Shown here piece after piece: positions 35,396-46,837 of a stretch of DNA of 64,000 nucleotides. Position 1 is the first letter of the stretch. Every line of letters begins with the position of its first letter. Made by a program: the position numbers and the translations under genes. The notes beneath the pieces were generated by a model, which worked only from the letters and a program-made list of their open reading frames with translations, did not search any database and had not been told where the DNA came from. Source of the DNA: Terfezia claveryi (Eukaryota > Ascomycota > Pezizomycetes > Pezizales > Pezizaceae); the NCBI GenBank assembly GCA_015179025.1, contig WHUX01000220.1:1-64000 (forward strand). The letters are read 5' to 3'.

Positions 35396-35875
35396 ACTCA
35401 TAATATGTAAAATTAATTATAATGCGTTACATATAGAATGCTGCTCCATTAGTCTTGATATTTATTGTATTCAAAGCAAAGTTGTTTATGTTATATATAT
35501 TCTCGTGTGCAGTGCATACTAAAGTATACATTTGTAGGCCAAGCATGTTCTAGGATGGCCTAGTGCCATCGGGTTTGAACATGACCTGGTACTTGCATTT
35601 CTTTACATTTTGAAGTTTGACTACAAATGGTCATATTCTCCAATGTAGCCATCGGAAATGTAGTATAAGAGATCCGATAGACCCCATCTTGTAGTCCTAT
35701 TATTCCTACGTACTTAGTATCCACTTCAGCTTAACGAGACTACTTCAGCTATCACAGCCACCTTTGCATTGACCGCAAATACCAAGAAGAACTTATTTCC
35801 CTATACGGTAATCTCTAACTCACACCCGACGCACGTAGGCTAATATGACACATACCCAGAGATAAGTCAGCAAGA
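35396..35875. promoter_or_regulatory. Divergent intergenic region of Plavaka copy 1
   Basis: It aligns, inverted, with 47700-48220 of copy 2 through shared blocks such as ATGGCACTAG, GCTTTGAAT and ACAGCCACCTTTGC. It should hold the promoters of gene X (plus) and the transposase (minus). Conservation between two diverged copies supports function but does not prove it. Confidence 0.55.
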
Positions 35876-37066
35876 ATGGTTACTCCGATAAACTTAATTC
35901 AGAATGCAAAGACTGACTTTGGGTAGGACACCTAAGATGCTGATTACACATCGTGGCGCAATGCTGTGAAGGACTATTGTGCGCAACAATCAATCTGAAG
36001 TTGGGCCTTAGGTAGCCACAATGAGAAGGATGCTCTGGTTATTGCAGCTCAAAACTTCACTGGGATGAGGAGTACTATGAGAAATCGACTAGCTGTGGGT
36101 TCCGAACACCACAAAAAGGTACTGGAAGCACTACTCCAGGATTGCCTCAAAAAGCGCTTCGAGACCGCAAAAAATTTGGCGATCAAGCGAGCTCGTAAGA
36201 GGGCACAGCCTGATGAGAACTCCGACGCAGAGGATAAAGTGTCTGACGGCAGCGAAGACCCAGGAACTGCCGTAGCTTTCTGGGTGGGTAACCCTGAGAT
36301 AGGAGGGCATAGGGATATCAACGGGTGGATTTGGGATGTGAGGAATAGAAGAAATATGGGGGTTATTGAGAATAAGACTCTAGATGGTATATGGAATATG
36401 GTGAAAGCTGATGTTCCTACGGATAGAAAAGTGCACCAAATTTTGGAAGCTCTTGAGGGCCCCATGGCTGCCGTCCTGACATTTCTACCAGACTATATGA
36501 GTCTGAATTCTGACGCACAAGTGAGGGCTTTCTTTCAAATAACGCAAGCAAAACCAGTACGTATATTCATTCTACTGCATTCCGTGCCCCCAAGGGCCAA
36601 CACCCTCCTCCCTGCTGGAGCCAAACCATACTTCGATCTGGACAGATTTAACCCACTGAATGAATATGATGATTTTGCTAAGGATTCCGATGCCAATATA
36701 CGCAATATCACTGGAGTCTGTCAGTGCTGCATACCAACAAGAGACCACATATTTGAACAATGAAAGCATGAACTACGTGCAAGAGTGGCCCGCCAGGAAG
36801 AAACCCTAAGGGAAGTAAAGAGGGAGCATAAGCGCCTCTTCCCCAACGCCGGCATTATCGACTCTGATGATAAGGATTACTGCTATATTTGGTGCCTCAA
36901 ACGGCCCAAATGTACTACTGGTCCGCAACTCATCAAGGCACGTCAAGTTGTAGGTGAAAGGCGTCGGGCTACCCAGTTAAACCGACATCTCGGAGTTCGA
37001 CGATTTGTGAGCAAAGTTCGTGGGCTGAATGCAGCCCAACATGCATGGGAGGCGTTAAATGGTTAG
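35876..37066 (+). pseudogene. Gene X, copy 1: second gene of the Plavaka element, function unknown
   Basis: A single frame starts MVTPINLIQNAKTDFG at 35876 and ends at 37066 (about 396 codons), interrupted by TAG, TAA and TGA near the start and TGA at 36761-36763. It includes a conserved TMRNRLAVGSEHHKKVLEAL block, a basic segment (KRARKRAQ) followed by an acidic one, DINGWIWDVRNRRN, LTFLPDYMSLNSD and FILLHSVPPRANT. The carboxyl part is basic and coiled-coil-like (RVARQEETLREVKREHKRL). The homologue at 46838-47699 is similar along the whole shared length and has the same divergent placement beside a Plavaka transposase. I recognise no domain. A helper of transposition or a DNA-binding partner is possible. 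Confidence 0.75.
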
Positions 37067-37515
37067 TACACCCCTACCCTCATCCCCAAATCTGCTACAC
37101 CTAACTCCTGGAATTGCGAGCTAACCTACAACATATAGCCTAGGTGACTTTGTACGTCGGGAGTTAGTCTGGTCAGTGGAATTTCTTTACTGTTAGTTCA
37201 TTTTTTTTTATAGTTAGTCGGGTTGATTATAGTTAGTTTTTTTTTATTAAGGGTAGTCGAGTTCTTTTGTAGTTAGTCAGGTTTTAGTATAGTTGAGTCG
37301 GGTGTTTCTCAAGATAAGAGAATAGATAAGCATTTCACCCATTGACCACTTCTCGTCCACCCTCACCCCTACATTTCCTTTACATCTAACATCCAAGATT
37401 TACAACTTCACACATCCAACATCCCTACGTACCCCTGTCCCCTCCCTACCTATCTCCTCCCTGTCCCTCCCTGTGCCCTTGTCTTCTATCCCTGTCCCTC
37501 TAGATTACTTGCATA
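37067..37515. other. Intergenic region between gene X and the DUF6532-like gene
   Basis: Contains imperfect direct repeats around TAGTTAGTCGGGTT (37200-37300) and a C-rich CCCTGTCCC tract before the next ATG, like a fungal pyrimidine-rich promoter. No gene seen. Confidence 0.5.
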
Positions 37516-37664
37516 ATGTCCCAATGCTCCCAAGGAGTCAACCGACAGCGAACAGTTACATCCTCTTTATTTCAGAAGGACACCAAAGGGGAGGATGATG
37601 AGGATACTGTATTACAGCCTCTCCATCTTGCTCTGTCTTCCAAAAGACTTGCTGAGTCAGATGG

Positions 37665-38137
37665 TGTAATGGCGTAAGTCATTGGCTGTGGCTATAACTA
37701 AAGACGTGACTCCAAGGAGCATACGAAGACAAGACTATAACTGTAGATTGAAGTATCAAGACAAAAGGCAGAGTCTATATTACCAAGGTTATAATACAAG
37801 ACGTTGCATAAGGAACAAGAACAAGAAATGACAATTACGGCTTCCTATATACATGATTGCCATGGCCAAAGGAGTGGCGCCCGACTAACTTGACGTCACC
37901 TGCGATCGCAGGTGATACTCCGCGATCCACCTCTCTAATCCCTTCTTGTATTAAGACACTCCGAACAAGTCTGTTCGGGTATCAAATACCGTGCTGACAC
38001 TCGAACAAGCCTGTTCAGGTATCAAATACCACGCTAACACTCGAACAAGCCTGTTCGGGTGTCAAATACTATGCTGACACTCGAACAAGCCTGTTCGAGT
38101 GTCAAATACCTTGCAAGTAAATTAACGCCGTGACAGA
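37665..38137 (-). repeat. G1-family solo LTR
   Basis: A 473-bp LTR, inverted relative to G1's, TGTAATGGCG...GCCGTGACA on the plus strand. Flanked by perfect GATGG duplications (37660-37664 and 38138-38142). It interrupts exon 1 of the DUF6532-like gene and arose by recombination between the LTRs of a full insertion. Confidence 0.95.
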
Positions 38138-38820
38138 TGGAGGATATCCAGCCAGAAAACTTCAAATCGATTATGGTGCACCAAAGACACCACGTTCTGC
38201 AGCACACCCATCGCGTTTTGCAGCATACCCATTGAGTTCTGCAGTACACCCATCAAGTTCTGCAGCACACCCATCAAGTTCTATAGCACACCCATCGAGT
38301 TCTGCAGCACACCCATCTAGTTCTGCAGTACACCCATCAAGTTCAAGGCAGCAAGTAAGTACTACCCCCACACCTAAATCAAGATGAGCCTGGCTAACCA
38401 TAATGTATATAGTCCTCGCCACCGCCGCTCTCTACTAGCAGAGGGCAGCCACGTACCCACTATACTGAGTCCAGTGCTGGTGATATGCCAAGTGATGCAT
38501 TCAGCTTGAACTCAGAAGGCCATACTTAGGAGGAAGAAGAGCTTGGACTCACGATCCAGAAGCCACCACGCGTTGGGCCCAGATCCTGCTCATTTTTCTC
38601 AGTTCCTGATGAATACAAGAAACTGGTCCATCAAGCTGCCTCCCATGTATGGCATTATACCCTTTTCGGAAATCCAATGCTCAATGCAAAGGAAATCCAA
38701 CAATTATTATCTGTAACTTGGGTCAAGGCACAGGAGGAAACTGGCGAGACACTACCACGCCTGAAAATTCCAAGTACTCATGTATGTAATACTCCCTATG
38801 CATGACATCGGATGGTACAT

Positions 38821-41265
38821 CAGGAAAAAAGATTTGGCGTCCGGACGCAGCACTAAGCGTCCAAATGCGATTTTGCGTCCTGTGTGTCCTGTGCATCCAG
38901 ATGCCTCGGGGTATTGCATTATGATCCGGACGCAACTAGGGCCTTGCACTGCGTCGCAATACAATCCCGACGCTATTGGGGCAACAATAGCCATCCAGAT
39001 GGTGGTTGACATAAGCTCAATGTCTGGATGTCAGAGTTCATTCCTATCGCATCAACAACTCAATTAAGGTTGTTAATGCTATAGGTTCTATGTCTGGCGT
39101 TGCTGAACCACGGCCCCAAATCGCTCTCTTCTACAATGCACACCCGCTCACTACTTGCATGTACGACAGCCAGGTACGTAGCCACTATTGCAGCCATTGA
39201 ATATGCACATAGTAGAAATATCCATAGTATTCGCTAATAATTATATAAACAGAAGTAATAGATATATATATTGAGCATGCAATCGCTGCTCTAATCATAC
39301 TAACACTCGCTCTAATACTCGCTCTAATACTCGCCCTAACACTCGTTCTAATACTCGCTCTAATACTCGCTCTATTACTCGCTCTATTACACGCTCTAAT
39401 GCTCGCCGTAATGTGCTGAGATATAGAGTGAAGGGAAAATGCGTGGGGAAGGGAGGTATATATACAGGAAAACCATAGTTGCCAAGGCCGACTGGTAAGG
39501 CCGACAATTTAGACTTTCCGAAGACAATGAGATAAGGGATAACAAGAGAAGTGGCAGGACAGTGATCAATGGCGCTCAGCCCCCTTTCGCTCGTGGGTGC
39601 CGTACTATTCAATGCCTGGCCTGGTAATAGTCATATTGGGAAATCGTAGTCATTGTATAGAGATATGTGTGGAGTTCACGCTTTGTGATATGTTTCATAG
39701 GAATTCATGTATTCTCGCACATATATATATATATATATATGTGCGAGAAACTCGTGCTTTTGGAGACTTATATATATATATGCCCGCGGATGTATGTAAT
39801 TCTCGCATATATATATATAAGTCTCCAAAAGCACAAGTTCCTCGCACACACATATATATATGCCCGCGAATGCATGCATTTCTCTATATATCTCCTAAAG
39901 CACGAGTTTCTGGCATAAATATATATATATGCCCGCGGATGCATGGAATTCTCGCATATATATATATAAGTCTCCAAAAGTACAAGTTTCTCGCACACAT
40001 ATATATATATGCCCGTGAATGTATGCATTTCTCTATATGTCTCCAAAAGCATGAGTTTCTGGCATATATATATATATATGCCCGCGGATGCATGGAATTC
40101 TCGTATATATATATATAAGTCTCCAAAAGCACGAGTTTCTCGTACACATATATATATATGCCCGCGAATGTATGCATTTCTCTATATGTCTCCAAAAGCA
40201 CGAGTTTCTGGCATATATATATATCTATGCCTCCGGATGCATGGAATTCTCGCATATATATATATAAGGTTCCAAAAGCACGAGTTTCTCACATATATAT
40301 ATATATATATATATGCCCGCGAATGCATGAATTCCTACGAAACATATCACAAAGCGTGAACTCCGCACATATCTCTATACAATGACTACGATTTCCCAAT
40401 ATGACTATTACTAGGCCAGGCAATGAATAGTACGGCACCCGCGGGCGAAAGGGGGCTGAGTGCCATTGATAACTGTCCTGCCACTTCTCTTGTTATCCCT
40501 TATCTCATTGTCTTCGGAAAGTCTAAATTGTCGGCCTTACCAGTCGGCCTTAGCAACTATGGTTTTCCTGTATATATACCTCCCTTCCCCATGCATTTTC
40601 CCTTCACTCTATATTCCAGCACATTACGGCGAGCATTAGAGTGAGTATTGGAGTGAGTATTAGGGCGAGTATTAGAGCGAGTATTAGAGCAAGTATTGGA
40701 GCGAGTATTAGGGCGAGTATTAAAACAAGTATTGGAGCGAGTATTAGAGCAAGTATTGGAGCGAGTATTAGAGCGAGTATTAGAGCGAGTGTTAGTGCGA
40801 GTATTAGAGCGAGTGTTAGTGCGATTGGAGTAGCGATTTCATGCTCTATATATATATCTATTACTTCTGTGTATATAATTATTAGAGAATACAAAGGATA
40901 TTTCTGCTATGTGCATATTCAATGGCTGCAATAGTGGCTACATACCTGGCTGTCGTACATGCAAGTGGTGAGCGGGTGTGCATTGAAGAACAGAGCGATT
41001 GTGGGCTATCCATTAGCAACGCTAGCGGTAGAACCTATAGCGTTGGGGACGAGCAGCCCATTCCATGTTGCGTCCAAGAGGAGAGAGCATCTGCAAAGCG
41101 CATGTATTGTGTCCCAGACGCGCGAGCACCACGCGAGCACCGTCCGAGTGCGTCCGGACGCTCGTGCGCCGAGCGTTTGGCATCTTGATCTTGAGTTTGT
41201 CTCCCATGCGTCCTGTGCGTCCCAGGCGTCCAGACGCACAGGACACAAATAATATTTTTGGTGAT
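38821..41265. mobile_element. Element B2: 2.4-kb palindromic element
   Basis: The arms are inverted copies around about 40020: GCGTCC-rich ends, the block with CTATAGGTTCTA and TCGCTCTCTTCTACAATG, the 12-bp minisatellite, the AGACTTTCCGAAGA block, and a block with AATCGTAGTCATTG. The centre (39710-40340) is a TA-rich array. Edges read ATCAGGAAAAA and TTTTTGGTGAT, so inverted ends of about 25 bp are imperfect and no clear duplication is visible. It sits inside an intron of the DUF6532-like gene. Confidence 0.8.
39710..40340. repeat. TA-rich hairpin array at centre of B2
   Basis: Alternating units: TATATGCCCGCGAATGCATG with AATTCTCGC, and TAAGTCTCCAAAAGCACGAG with TTTCTCGCAC, separated by TATATATATA runs. 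Individual units fold on themselves, e.g. the palindrome at about 39713-39752. Open frames here are artefacts of the period. Confidence 0.8.
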
Positions 41266-42201
41266 ATAATCTAAACCATTACAGCTCCATAGCATTCACC
41301 TCCGAACTCGTTCACATCTTGTTTATGAATGTAAATGCAGTATTGTGGGCGTCTTCGGATTGGACAAGCTGCCCCAACACGAGGTAGCTCAGCGGGTGAG
41401 CTATCTCCTATTCCAGGATCGGTTCATCTGTTGGGAAGACAGATGAGAGGTAAAGCTTCCTTCTTGCGTCAAAAGTCTGAAATGTCTAACCTGTCTAATA
41501 CTCATGTAGACCCACCAAAAGCATTTCCGAGGGAGCGAAATAATAGAAATCATTTTCTGCAAATATTTCTCCACTCTCAGGCAGCGGGGGAACTGCAATG
41601 AATCCTTCTTTGATGCTATCAATGAAGTCTTTATTTGCCTGGTGACCTCGGCCATGCGATATTGCCTCAAAGCATAGATGACCGAGGTGTATATTGAACC
41701 TCCGAGTGCAACAAAATTCAAATACGATTCAACCATCAGTAAGTATTTCTAATCTGACATAGGCAGCTTACTTTCTGATGCATATAGCAACGTACCAATA
41801 GTTTTTGGCCACCTGGAATGCCCACCCAAGGAGAGTACGTATGCTCCTTTTGGCGGCTATTAGGGCGATATACGTACACGTTTGGCCACTGCATAACGAA
41901 AAGGGTGTCTAGAATCAGACCAGCACCTAGAAGTTGGTGATACCTCGGCCTTTGAGGCCGAGCTTATGCAGTCTCTTCTCCAAGCGACCCAAGCAGCTCG
42001 CGTTACACGGCAATGGATTTCCGACGCCTTCCATTGGCAGAGCGACCAATATGAGGAGGAAGACCACTCCCATAAGTTTACATCTTTCTATACTCATAAC
42101 TACTCAGAAAAGGCTAATTCTAACTTACATGTGAAAACCGATGTGGAAGCCGCAGAACACGAGACTGATAATGAACTTGAAGAGGAGACGGATAATGACT
42201 G

Positions 42202-42769
42202 AATAACTCCGGAAATATCATACCCCAATACATATAACATGGCAGCATTCTGGCCTTTTTTTTTTTTTTGGCTACATGATTTTTCTTTTTCTTAATATAC
42301 ATGCATGTATAAATATACGTTTTTTGTAAATGGATTAGGTACCTCAAGTATGAAATAAAGGCAATATCAGAGTAGAACTAAGTACAATGGTAGATGCATA
42401 TACGGAATTCATCCACTTGGTACGCAGGCAGTCCCGACATAGCATATCGGGGACCCAGTGTTTGTGGCATAAGATCTGAGCAGACCAGAGTTGAAGCCGG
42501 GTAGGCATTTGTGCAAGCATTAGGGAAGAGTACCCAATAGACCTATAGAGTTGGTGACGAAGTTCATGAGTGCGATGGCGTCAAGATGGATCTGCAATTT
42601 GCTAGGGTATCATGAATGGTTCTACAATTCGGATTGACATCAGGGATCCAGGAGGACCGTGCATAGACATCAAAAGTGTGGGTTCACCGACAAGTTGCAT
42701 CAGGACAAGGCTTCCAAGCATAGTCACGTCCCAGGTACAGGGCCTCCTGCCAAGCAATGGTGTTATGTA
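42202..42769. other. No gene recognised
   Basis: A T15 run lies near 42258-42272. No frame continues the DUF6532-like gene or the hAT transposase convincingly. Confidence 0.4.
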
Positions 42770-42911
42770 TCAGGCGTGAGAGCACTGTCTGAATGCGTCC
42801 GGACGCTTATGCACCGAGCGTTTGGCATCCTGATCTTGAGTTTGTCTCCCAAGCGTCCTGTGCGTCCCAAGCGTCCGGACACACAGGACGCAAATAATAT
42901 TTTTGGTGATT
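42770..42911. mobile_element. Element B3: right-terminal fragment of a B element
   Basis: Matches the last 140 bp of B2: GAATGCGTCCGGACGCT, TTTGGCATC, TTGATCTTGAG-like words and the end AATAATATTTTTGGTGAT. Its other side is missing. Confidence 0.75.
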
Positions 42912-43198
42912 TACATATATAAGCCACGAATGCATGATTTCCATATATATATATGAGCCACGAATACACAAATTCCATGTATATATATAAGCAGCAAATG
43001 CACGAATTTCATGTATATATGGCTGGCGAAACTAGGATGCTAGCCTATTCCCCGTAACACAAGGGCTTAGTGAGTACTCGCGAGTAGCCAGCAAGTCGGC
43101 GTGAGCTGGCTTCTCATGGATTGCCATCCGTGAGAGTCAGCATCGAGTAGGAAAAATAGTTGGCAAACTCGCCTCGACTCGGGCCAATGCTCACACTA
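42912..43198. mobile_element. Element C2: right half of a hAT MITE
   Basis: TA-rich units (TAAGCCACGAATGCATGATT) are followed by the same right-terminal block as C1: ATGCTAGCCTATTCCC, GTCGGCGTGAGCTGGC, GGAAAAATAGTTGGCAAACT, ending CACACTA at 43198. The left half is absent. Its end joins the hAT transposase coding sequence. Confidence 0.8.
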
Positions 43199-44000
43199 TC
43201 GGAGCCTCAGGCTCAGAAGAGTCGCCTCGACGATTCAGAGCAATCCTACATTATGCATCAACTAGAAGAGCAGATAGTGACCAAATCAGAGAATATTCCG
43301 GAGGTCAAAAGATACTTAACCAGTGGTCTGGCTATACTAGATAGGCAGTGTCCCCTATCCTGGTAGAAGGTTCATGCTATTGAATACCCGACACTAGTAC
43401 GAATAGTAAGGGACATATTGAGTATTTCACTGACATCTGTGGCTATTGAGCATATATTCAGTAGTGCTCGAGATATTTTACCTTACCACTGGAACCGAAT
43501 GGCTCATCAGATGAACACAGTGCTAATGTTGATAAAATCTTGGGACTCGATACATGTAAAATATACAGAACTAGACCCTGAGAACACTCCTGCACATGTG
43601 GAAGAAGGATTAGCTGATTATGATGAAATTGATATGAGTTAGGAGAGACAAGCTCTTAGATATGATACAGAATTCCTCTGCCAGATGATGCCAGTCACTC
43701 TAGATAGACCATCAGGAAATGGTAATATAGTGTCAGAGTATAAGAGTAGCATGGAGGGAGAGGAAGAGTTTGAGGGAGATGATCTTGATGTAGAAGATAC
43801 AACTTCTCAGATTTCTAGCCCATTCAACAATTTCAGTGCGCAGTCAGTGGGAGGAATTGGCTTATTCCAAGGCAGCCTATTATGGAAGGAAAGAGGGACC
43901 CCAACACTCTGCACCCCATATCGCGGGACTAAGTTCCCTACCTCTCCATCCGTCAACCTGACGCCTTCAATGGCAACGAGGCTCCAGAAAAGGTTATAGC
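43199..44000 (+). pseudogene. hAT transposase, C-terminal part with dimerisation domain
   Basis: The frame runs SEPQAQKSRLDDSEQSYIM... to CPLSW, a TAG where hAT proteins have a second W, then KVHAIEYPTLVRIVRDILSI, SLTSVAIEHIFSSARDIL and NTVLMLIKSWDS. This is the hAT C-terminal dimerisation region (WW...YP.L...A...L.I..TS...E..FS...). A TAG at 43638 and a frame with an acidic tail follow to TAG at 43997-43999. The amino-terminal part, including any BED finger and catalytic residues, is missing upstream, where fragments B3 and C2 lie. Its position inside the right end of the giant unit makes it the candidate for that element's own transposase. Confidence 0.85.
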
Positions 44001-45006
44001 CCACTCAGCATAGGAATTACAAAGTGTGAGCCTGCATACTTGAGAGGGCACAAACCGAGGTAGGTATAGTCAATTATTCTTTATTCATTGTTTTTTTCCT
44101 TTGTCCTTTATACTTGAGTTTTGCTTTTTCCTATTAGCTTCCCTTATATGGGTGGGTTTCTTTTTATGCATGGGTTTCCTTAATGTATTGTTTTTTTGGT
44201 TGAATTGTGATTATTATAACAAGCGATACCAGGGTGGATTAGTTCTCATGATAAATCTGTGGTTGATAATCTTTTTTATTTTTTTTATTTTAGTCATTGA
44301 TTACTTATGGGATGTAAATTGAGTTTGGGGAGAATGGGAATAATTCATGATGTGGAACTGTGGGCACTTTTTAGGTGGACGTAGAAATCTTGAGAGTATT
44401 TATATATAAATTATTATTAAGATAGGGTAGATGGAGGGTTTAGAGATTAGAAGCAAACGTGAGAAATTTAGGTGCAAGGAAAAGGATAATATAGGGATGA
44501 GTAGGTAGGACGTTTAATATAGAATGTGTGGACATATGGCAGTACAAACAGAGCATAGTGAATGTGAGAGAGAAATTTGAAAGAATGGTTCTAGAAATTG
44601 TGACAGCAGGAGTAATCTGTGACTAAGAATGGTGACATTGGCAAAAACCATACAAAGGGACAGGAACGGGGTTTGGTGGGATCGGTACCATGCTGGAAGA
44701 CGAAACGAGCGATCTATGACAAGACTGGCAATCTATGACAAAAGTGGCAATCCATGACAAGACGGGCAATCTGTGACAAGCTGTATGCATGGATAAAGAG
44801 AGGAAAGAATGGAAAACCCTGGACTTGGCAAATGCATAAGTGTGAATGAGGTTAGTAAGGGATTTTAGTGAGTAATCTGTGGATCACCAATTAATCGGCA
44901 AAGTGGTCCGAGGTGGGTTGTAGTAGGCAAAGACCGAGGTGAGTCGATAGCTGAACGAGTTGTAAGTGCCAGAAACTCAGGCCGACTCACCCTGTAGTGC
45001 ACACTA
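44001..45006. repeat. Right terminal region of giant hAT: subterminal repeats and TIR
   Basis: Repeats GATCTATGACAAGACTGGCA, GGCAATCCATGACAAGAC and GGGCAATCTGTGACAAGC at 44705-44785 are inverted relative to those of the left end. The sequence ends CCGACTCACCCTGTAGTGCACACTA-like at 45006. The AT-rich 44001-44690 part has no gene. Confidence 0.75.
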
Positions 45007-45014
45007 CAAGATGA
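45007..45014. repeat. 8-bp target site duplication, right copy (CAAGATGA)
   Basis: Identical to 2514-2521. Confidence 0.93.
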
Positions 45015-46296
45015 TTTCCTTCCAATTCCTCTTCTAACATGGGGTGTAATGATAAACTGGAAATACAGAGAGAAGATTTCAATGGCCTCACATCAGTGCC
45101 ATCCTACTGAAGTGAGGCTAATCTTTTAGTGTTGGTGAATTTAGTTCATATATAGTAGCTTCTGCTACCTGAATAGGACAACATTGGGTTTTAGGACAAG
45201 TCTTTACTCCATGACCTAATCTGCCACAATAATAGTAATGGCCTTCTACTAAGCGTTTGGCTCATTCTTCTGGAGATATCTTCTTTCATATAGCTGAAAG
45301 GTCCATTAGTCCTACATGTATTCCTGTTACTATAGATATAGTAGCAGTTGGTGCCATAGGAGGGTTTGATGTAGAATGAGATGTTAGGTTTGTATGGGGA
45401 TTGGAAGTTGTAAGGCAATTAGTGAATTGTGACTGTAAGGCTCATCGTCATGTATCAAGGCATTGACATACAGGAACAAAATTATCAAAGATAGTTAGTT
45501 CAGGATGTATGGCTAAGAGATCTTATTGCAATTGATAAAAGAGGCCTCTTTTTAGAGCAACTAACTTAACTATATCATTACAAGTAGTTTTGGCTGCATG
45601 TCATTAAAATTCTGCAAAGTACATTGCAAAGTCCCGAGTACCTTATATAATACTATGAAGCTTATATTCCGCATTCGTGATTTGATTGGGATCTCCAAAT
45701 GTGTTTTCTAGAATTATAACAAGAGCCCCTAAGTTGGTTAAATTAACAGTAATGTTCTAAACATATGGTATGACTTGGTCAAGTGCATCTTTAGAAAGTG
45801 AGTTAACTGTAAGATATAACTTAGCTTATTAATTGGCATATGTAGTAGCTTTGAGATACAGCTGTGTTAAGAAAGGACGTAGTTTGTTTCCATCTTTACC
45901 AGTGAATTTTTTAGGGTTTGGAATTTTTTCAGTTCGAACTCTGCCTAGTTGATTTCTAGCTAACGTAGTGCCAACAGCTCAATTAGCTTGTAGTTGAGCT
46001 CGTAAATCCTTGATAGCAGTTTCCTGAATATTTATTTGTTCTCTGGCTTCTCATAAAGCTGTATAGGGTCGTTTATTGAGTTATTAACATAACTTAGCAT
46101 TTTTGGCTTATAGTGCCATAACATCGGTGCTTCGGTCTAGAAGGCTAATGATTCAATCAAGAAGGGTAATAGTTTTTTGGACAATGGTAGTATAATTATT
46201 ATTGGCATTGGCAGGGTCTACTTCTGCTCGCAATCTTACAAGTAGGTCTATGACCTCTGGTGGTAACTCAATAAGTGGCTGCATTGATTGAGACAT
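45015..46296 (-). pseudogene. G1' gag (5' half of the split gypsy element)
   Basis: ATG at 46296 opens SQSMQPLIELPPEVIDLLVR, parallel to G1 gag. The zinc knuckle region (YYYCGRLGHGVKTC) lies near 45245-45200. The gag-pol junction and the first pol codons end at EGNHL next to the giant hAT unit. The matching VVTCEIKD continues at 2513 downward. There are many stops and it is AT-richer than G1. Confidence 0.9.
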
Positions 46297-46349
46297 AGTA
46301 ATCATAGGATCTAAGACAAGGTTACACTCAGTAGAGTGTAGAGACGTAA

Positions 46350-46837
46350 TGTAATATGATGGCATAGGCTATGGCATAGACAATTGGCAATGAACGTGAC
46401 TTTAAGGAATGCATACAATGGCTAAACTATACCACACTAGTATAGTATAGTTTCAAGTGACTATATGTATTGTTGTGGGTTTAGTAGACAATAGTATAGA
46501 TATAGACTATAGATAAAAGGCAACTTGTATGAAAGACTCGATATACAAGATGTTGTGTGAAGAGCAAGAACAAAGAATACAACTATGGCCTCATATATAT
46601 ACAGCTGTTTACTCTATAATATCACCACACATGTAAGGAAGATTATACATGTGATACTCAACATCTTGTCAATCTGAGACTTGGACTAAACCCTGTCTAA
46701 CTCTGAAAGTGCAATAACCATTACTTGTGATTGTAGGTAATAATCCATAACAGAATCCGTAACAAAGTCCGTAACAAATTCCATAATAGAATCAATGACA
46801 AAGTCTATAACAAAGTTCTATGACATAGCCCGTGACA
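46350..46837 (-). repeat. G1' 5' LTR, diverged
   Basis: Aligns with the G1 LTR through AGTCACGT, AAGGAATGCATAC, ACAAGATGTTGTG, AGAGCAAGAACAA and the distal end CCCGTGACA. Together with the adjoining gag it shows G1' was inserted minus-oriented. The 3' LTR is outside the window. Direct repeats of CCGTAACAAAGT lie at 46750-46800. Confidence 0.8.

Larger units (their letters stand above)
37516..42201 (+). pseudogene. DUF6532-like protein gene, spliced, interrupted by a solo LTR and palindrome B2
   Basis: ATG at 37516 (MSQCSQGVNRQRTV). Exon 1 runs to 37664, is broken by a solo LTR, and resumes in frame after the duplicated GATGG (38143-38354). It contains five HPSSS-type repeats. Intron 38355-38412 (GTAAGT, CTAAC, ATATAG). 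Exon 2, 38413-38781, has a TAG at 38527 but continues with EYKKLVHQAASHVWHYTLFG. The next intron (38782-41284) holds B2. Exon 3, 41285-41449, contains GVFGLDKLPQHE and SYLLFQDRF. Intron 41450-41509. Exon 4, 41510-41738, has FRGSEIIEIIFCKYF and LVTSAMRYCLKA. Intron 41739-41787. Exon 5 continues to about 42201, with a stop and probably another junction. All phases agree from exon 1 to exon 5. The helical pattern and order of blocks resemble DUF6532 proteins of Agaricomycetes. Their function is unknown. Confidence 0.7.
2522..45006. mobile_element. Giant 42.5-kb hAT-bounded unit with cargo and nested elements
   Basis: Both ends read TAGTGTGCACTA inward, followed by imperfect similarity (GG.GAGT). 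The unit is flanked by the perfect 8-bp duplication CAAGATGA and interrupts G1' in the codons for NHLVV. Removing it restores the frame. The first and last kilobase each carry inverted subterminal repeats of the GATTGC...TGTCA type. A hAT dimerisation domain is encoded near the right end (43199-43640). Subtracting recognisable nested insertions (Plavaka copy 1, G1, G2, foldbacks A and B, solo LTR, fragments B3 and C2) leaves roughly 12.7 kb, still long for a hAT element. The remainder includes an H3-like gene, an acidic-tail gene and a DUF6532-like gene. Whether these were cargo at the time of insertion or arrived later cannot be decided from the sequence. Confidence 0.8.

Noticed and set aside
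2522..45006. Interpretation as a Starship-type giant element
   Set aside because: No DUF3435 tyrosine recombinase was seen, and the ends, 8-bp duplication and transposase fragment fit hAT.
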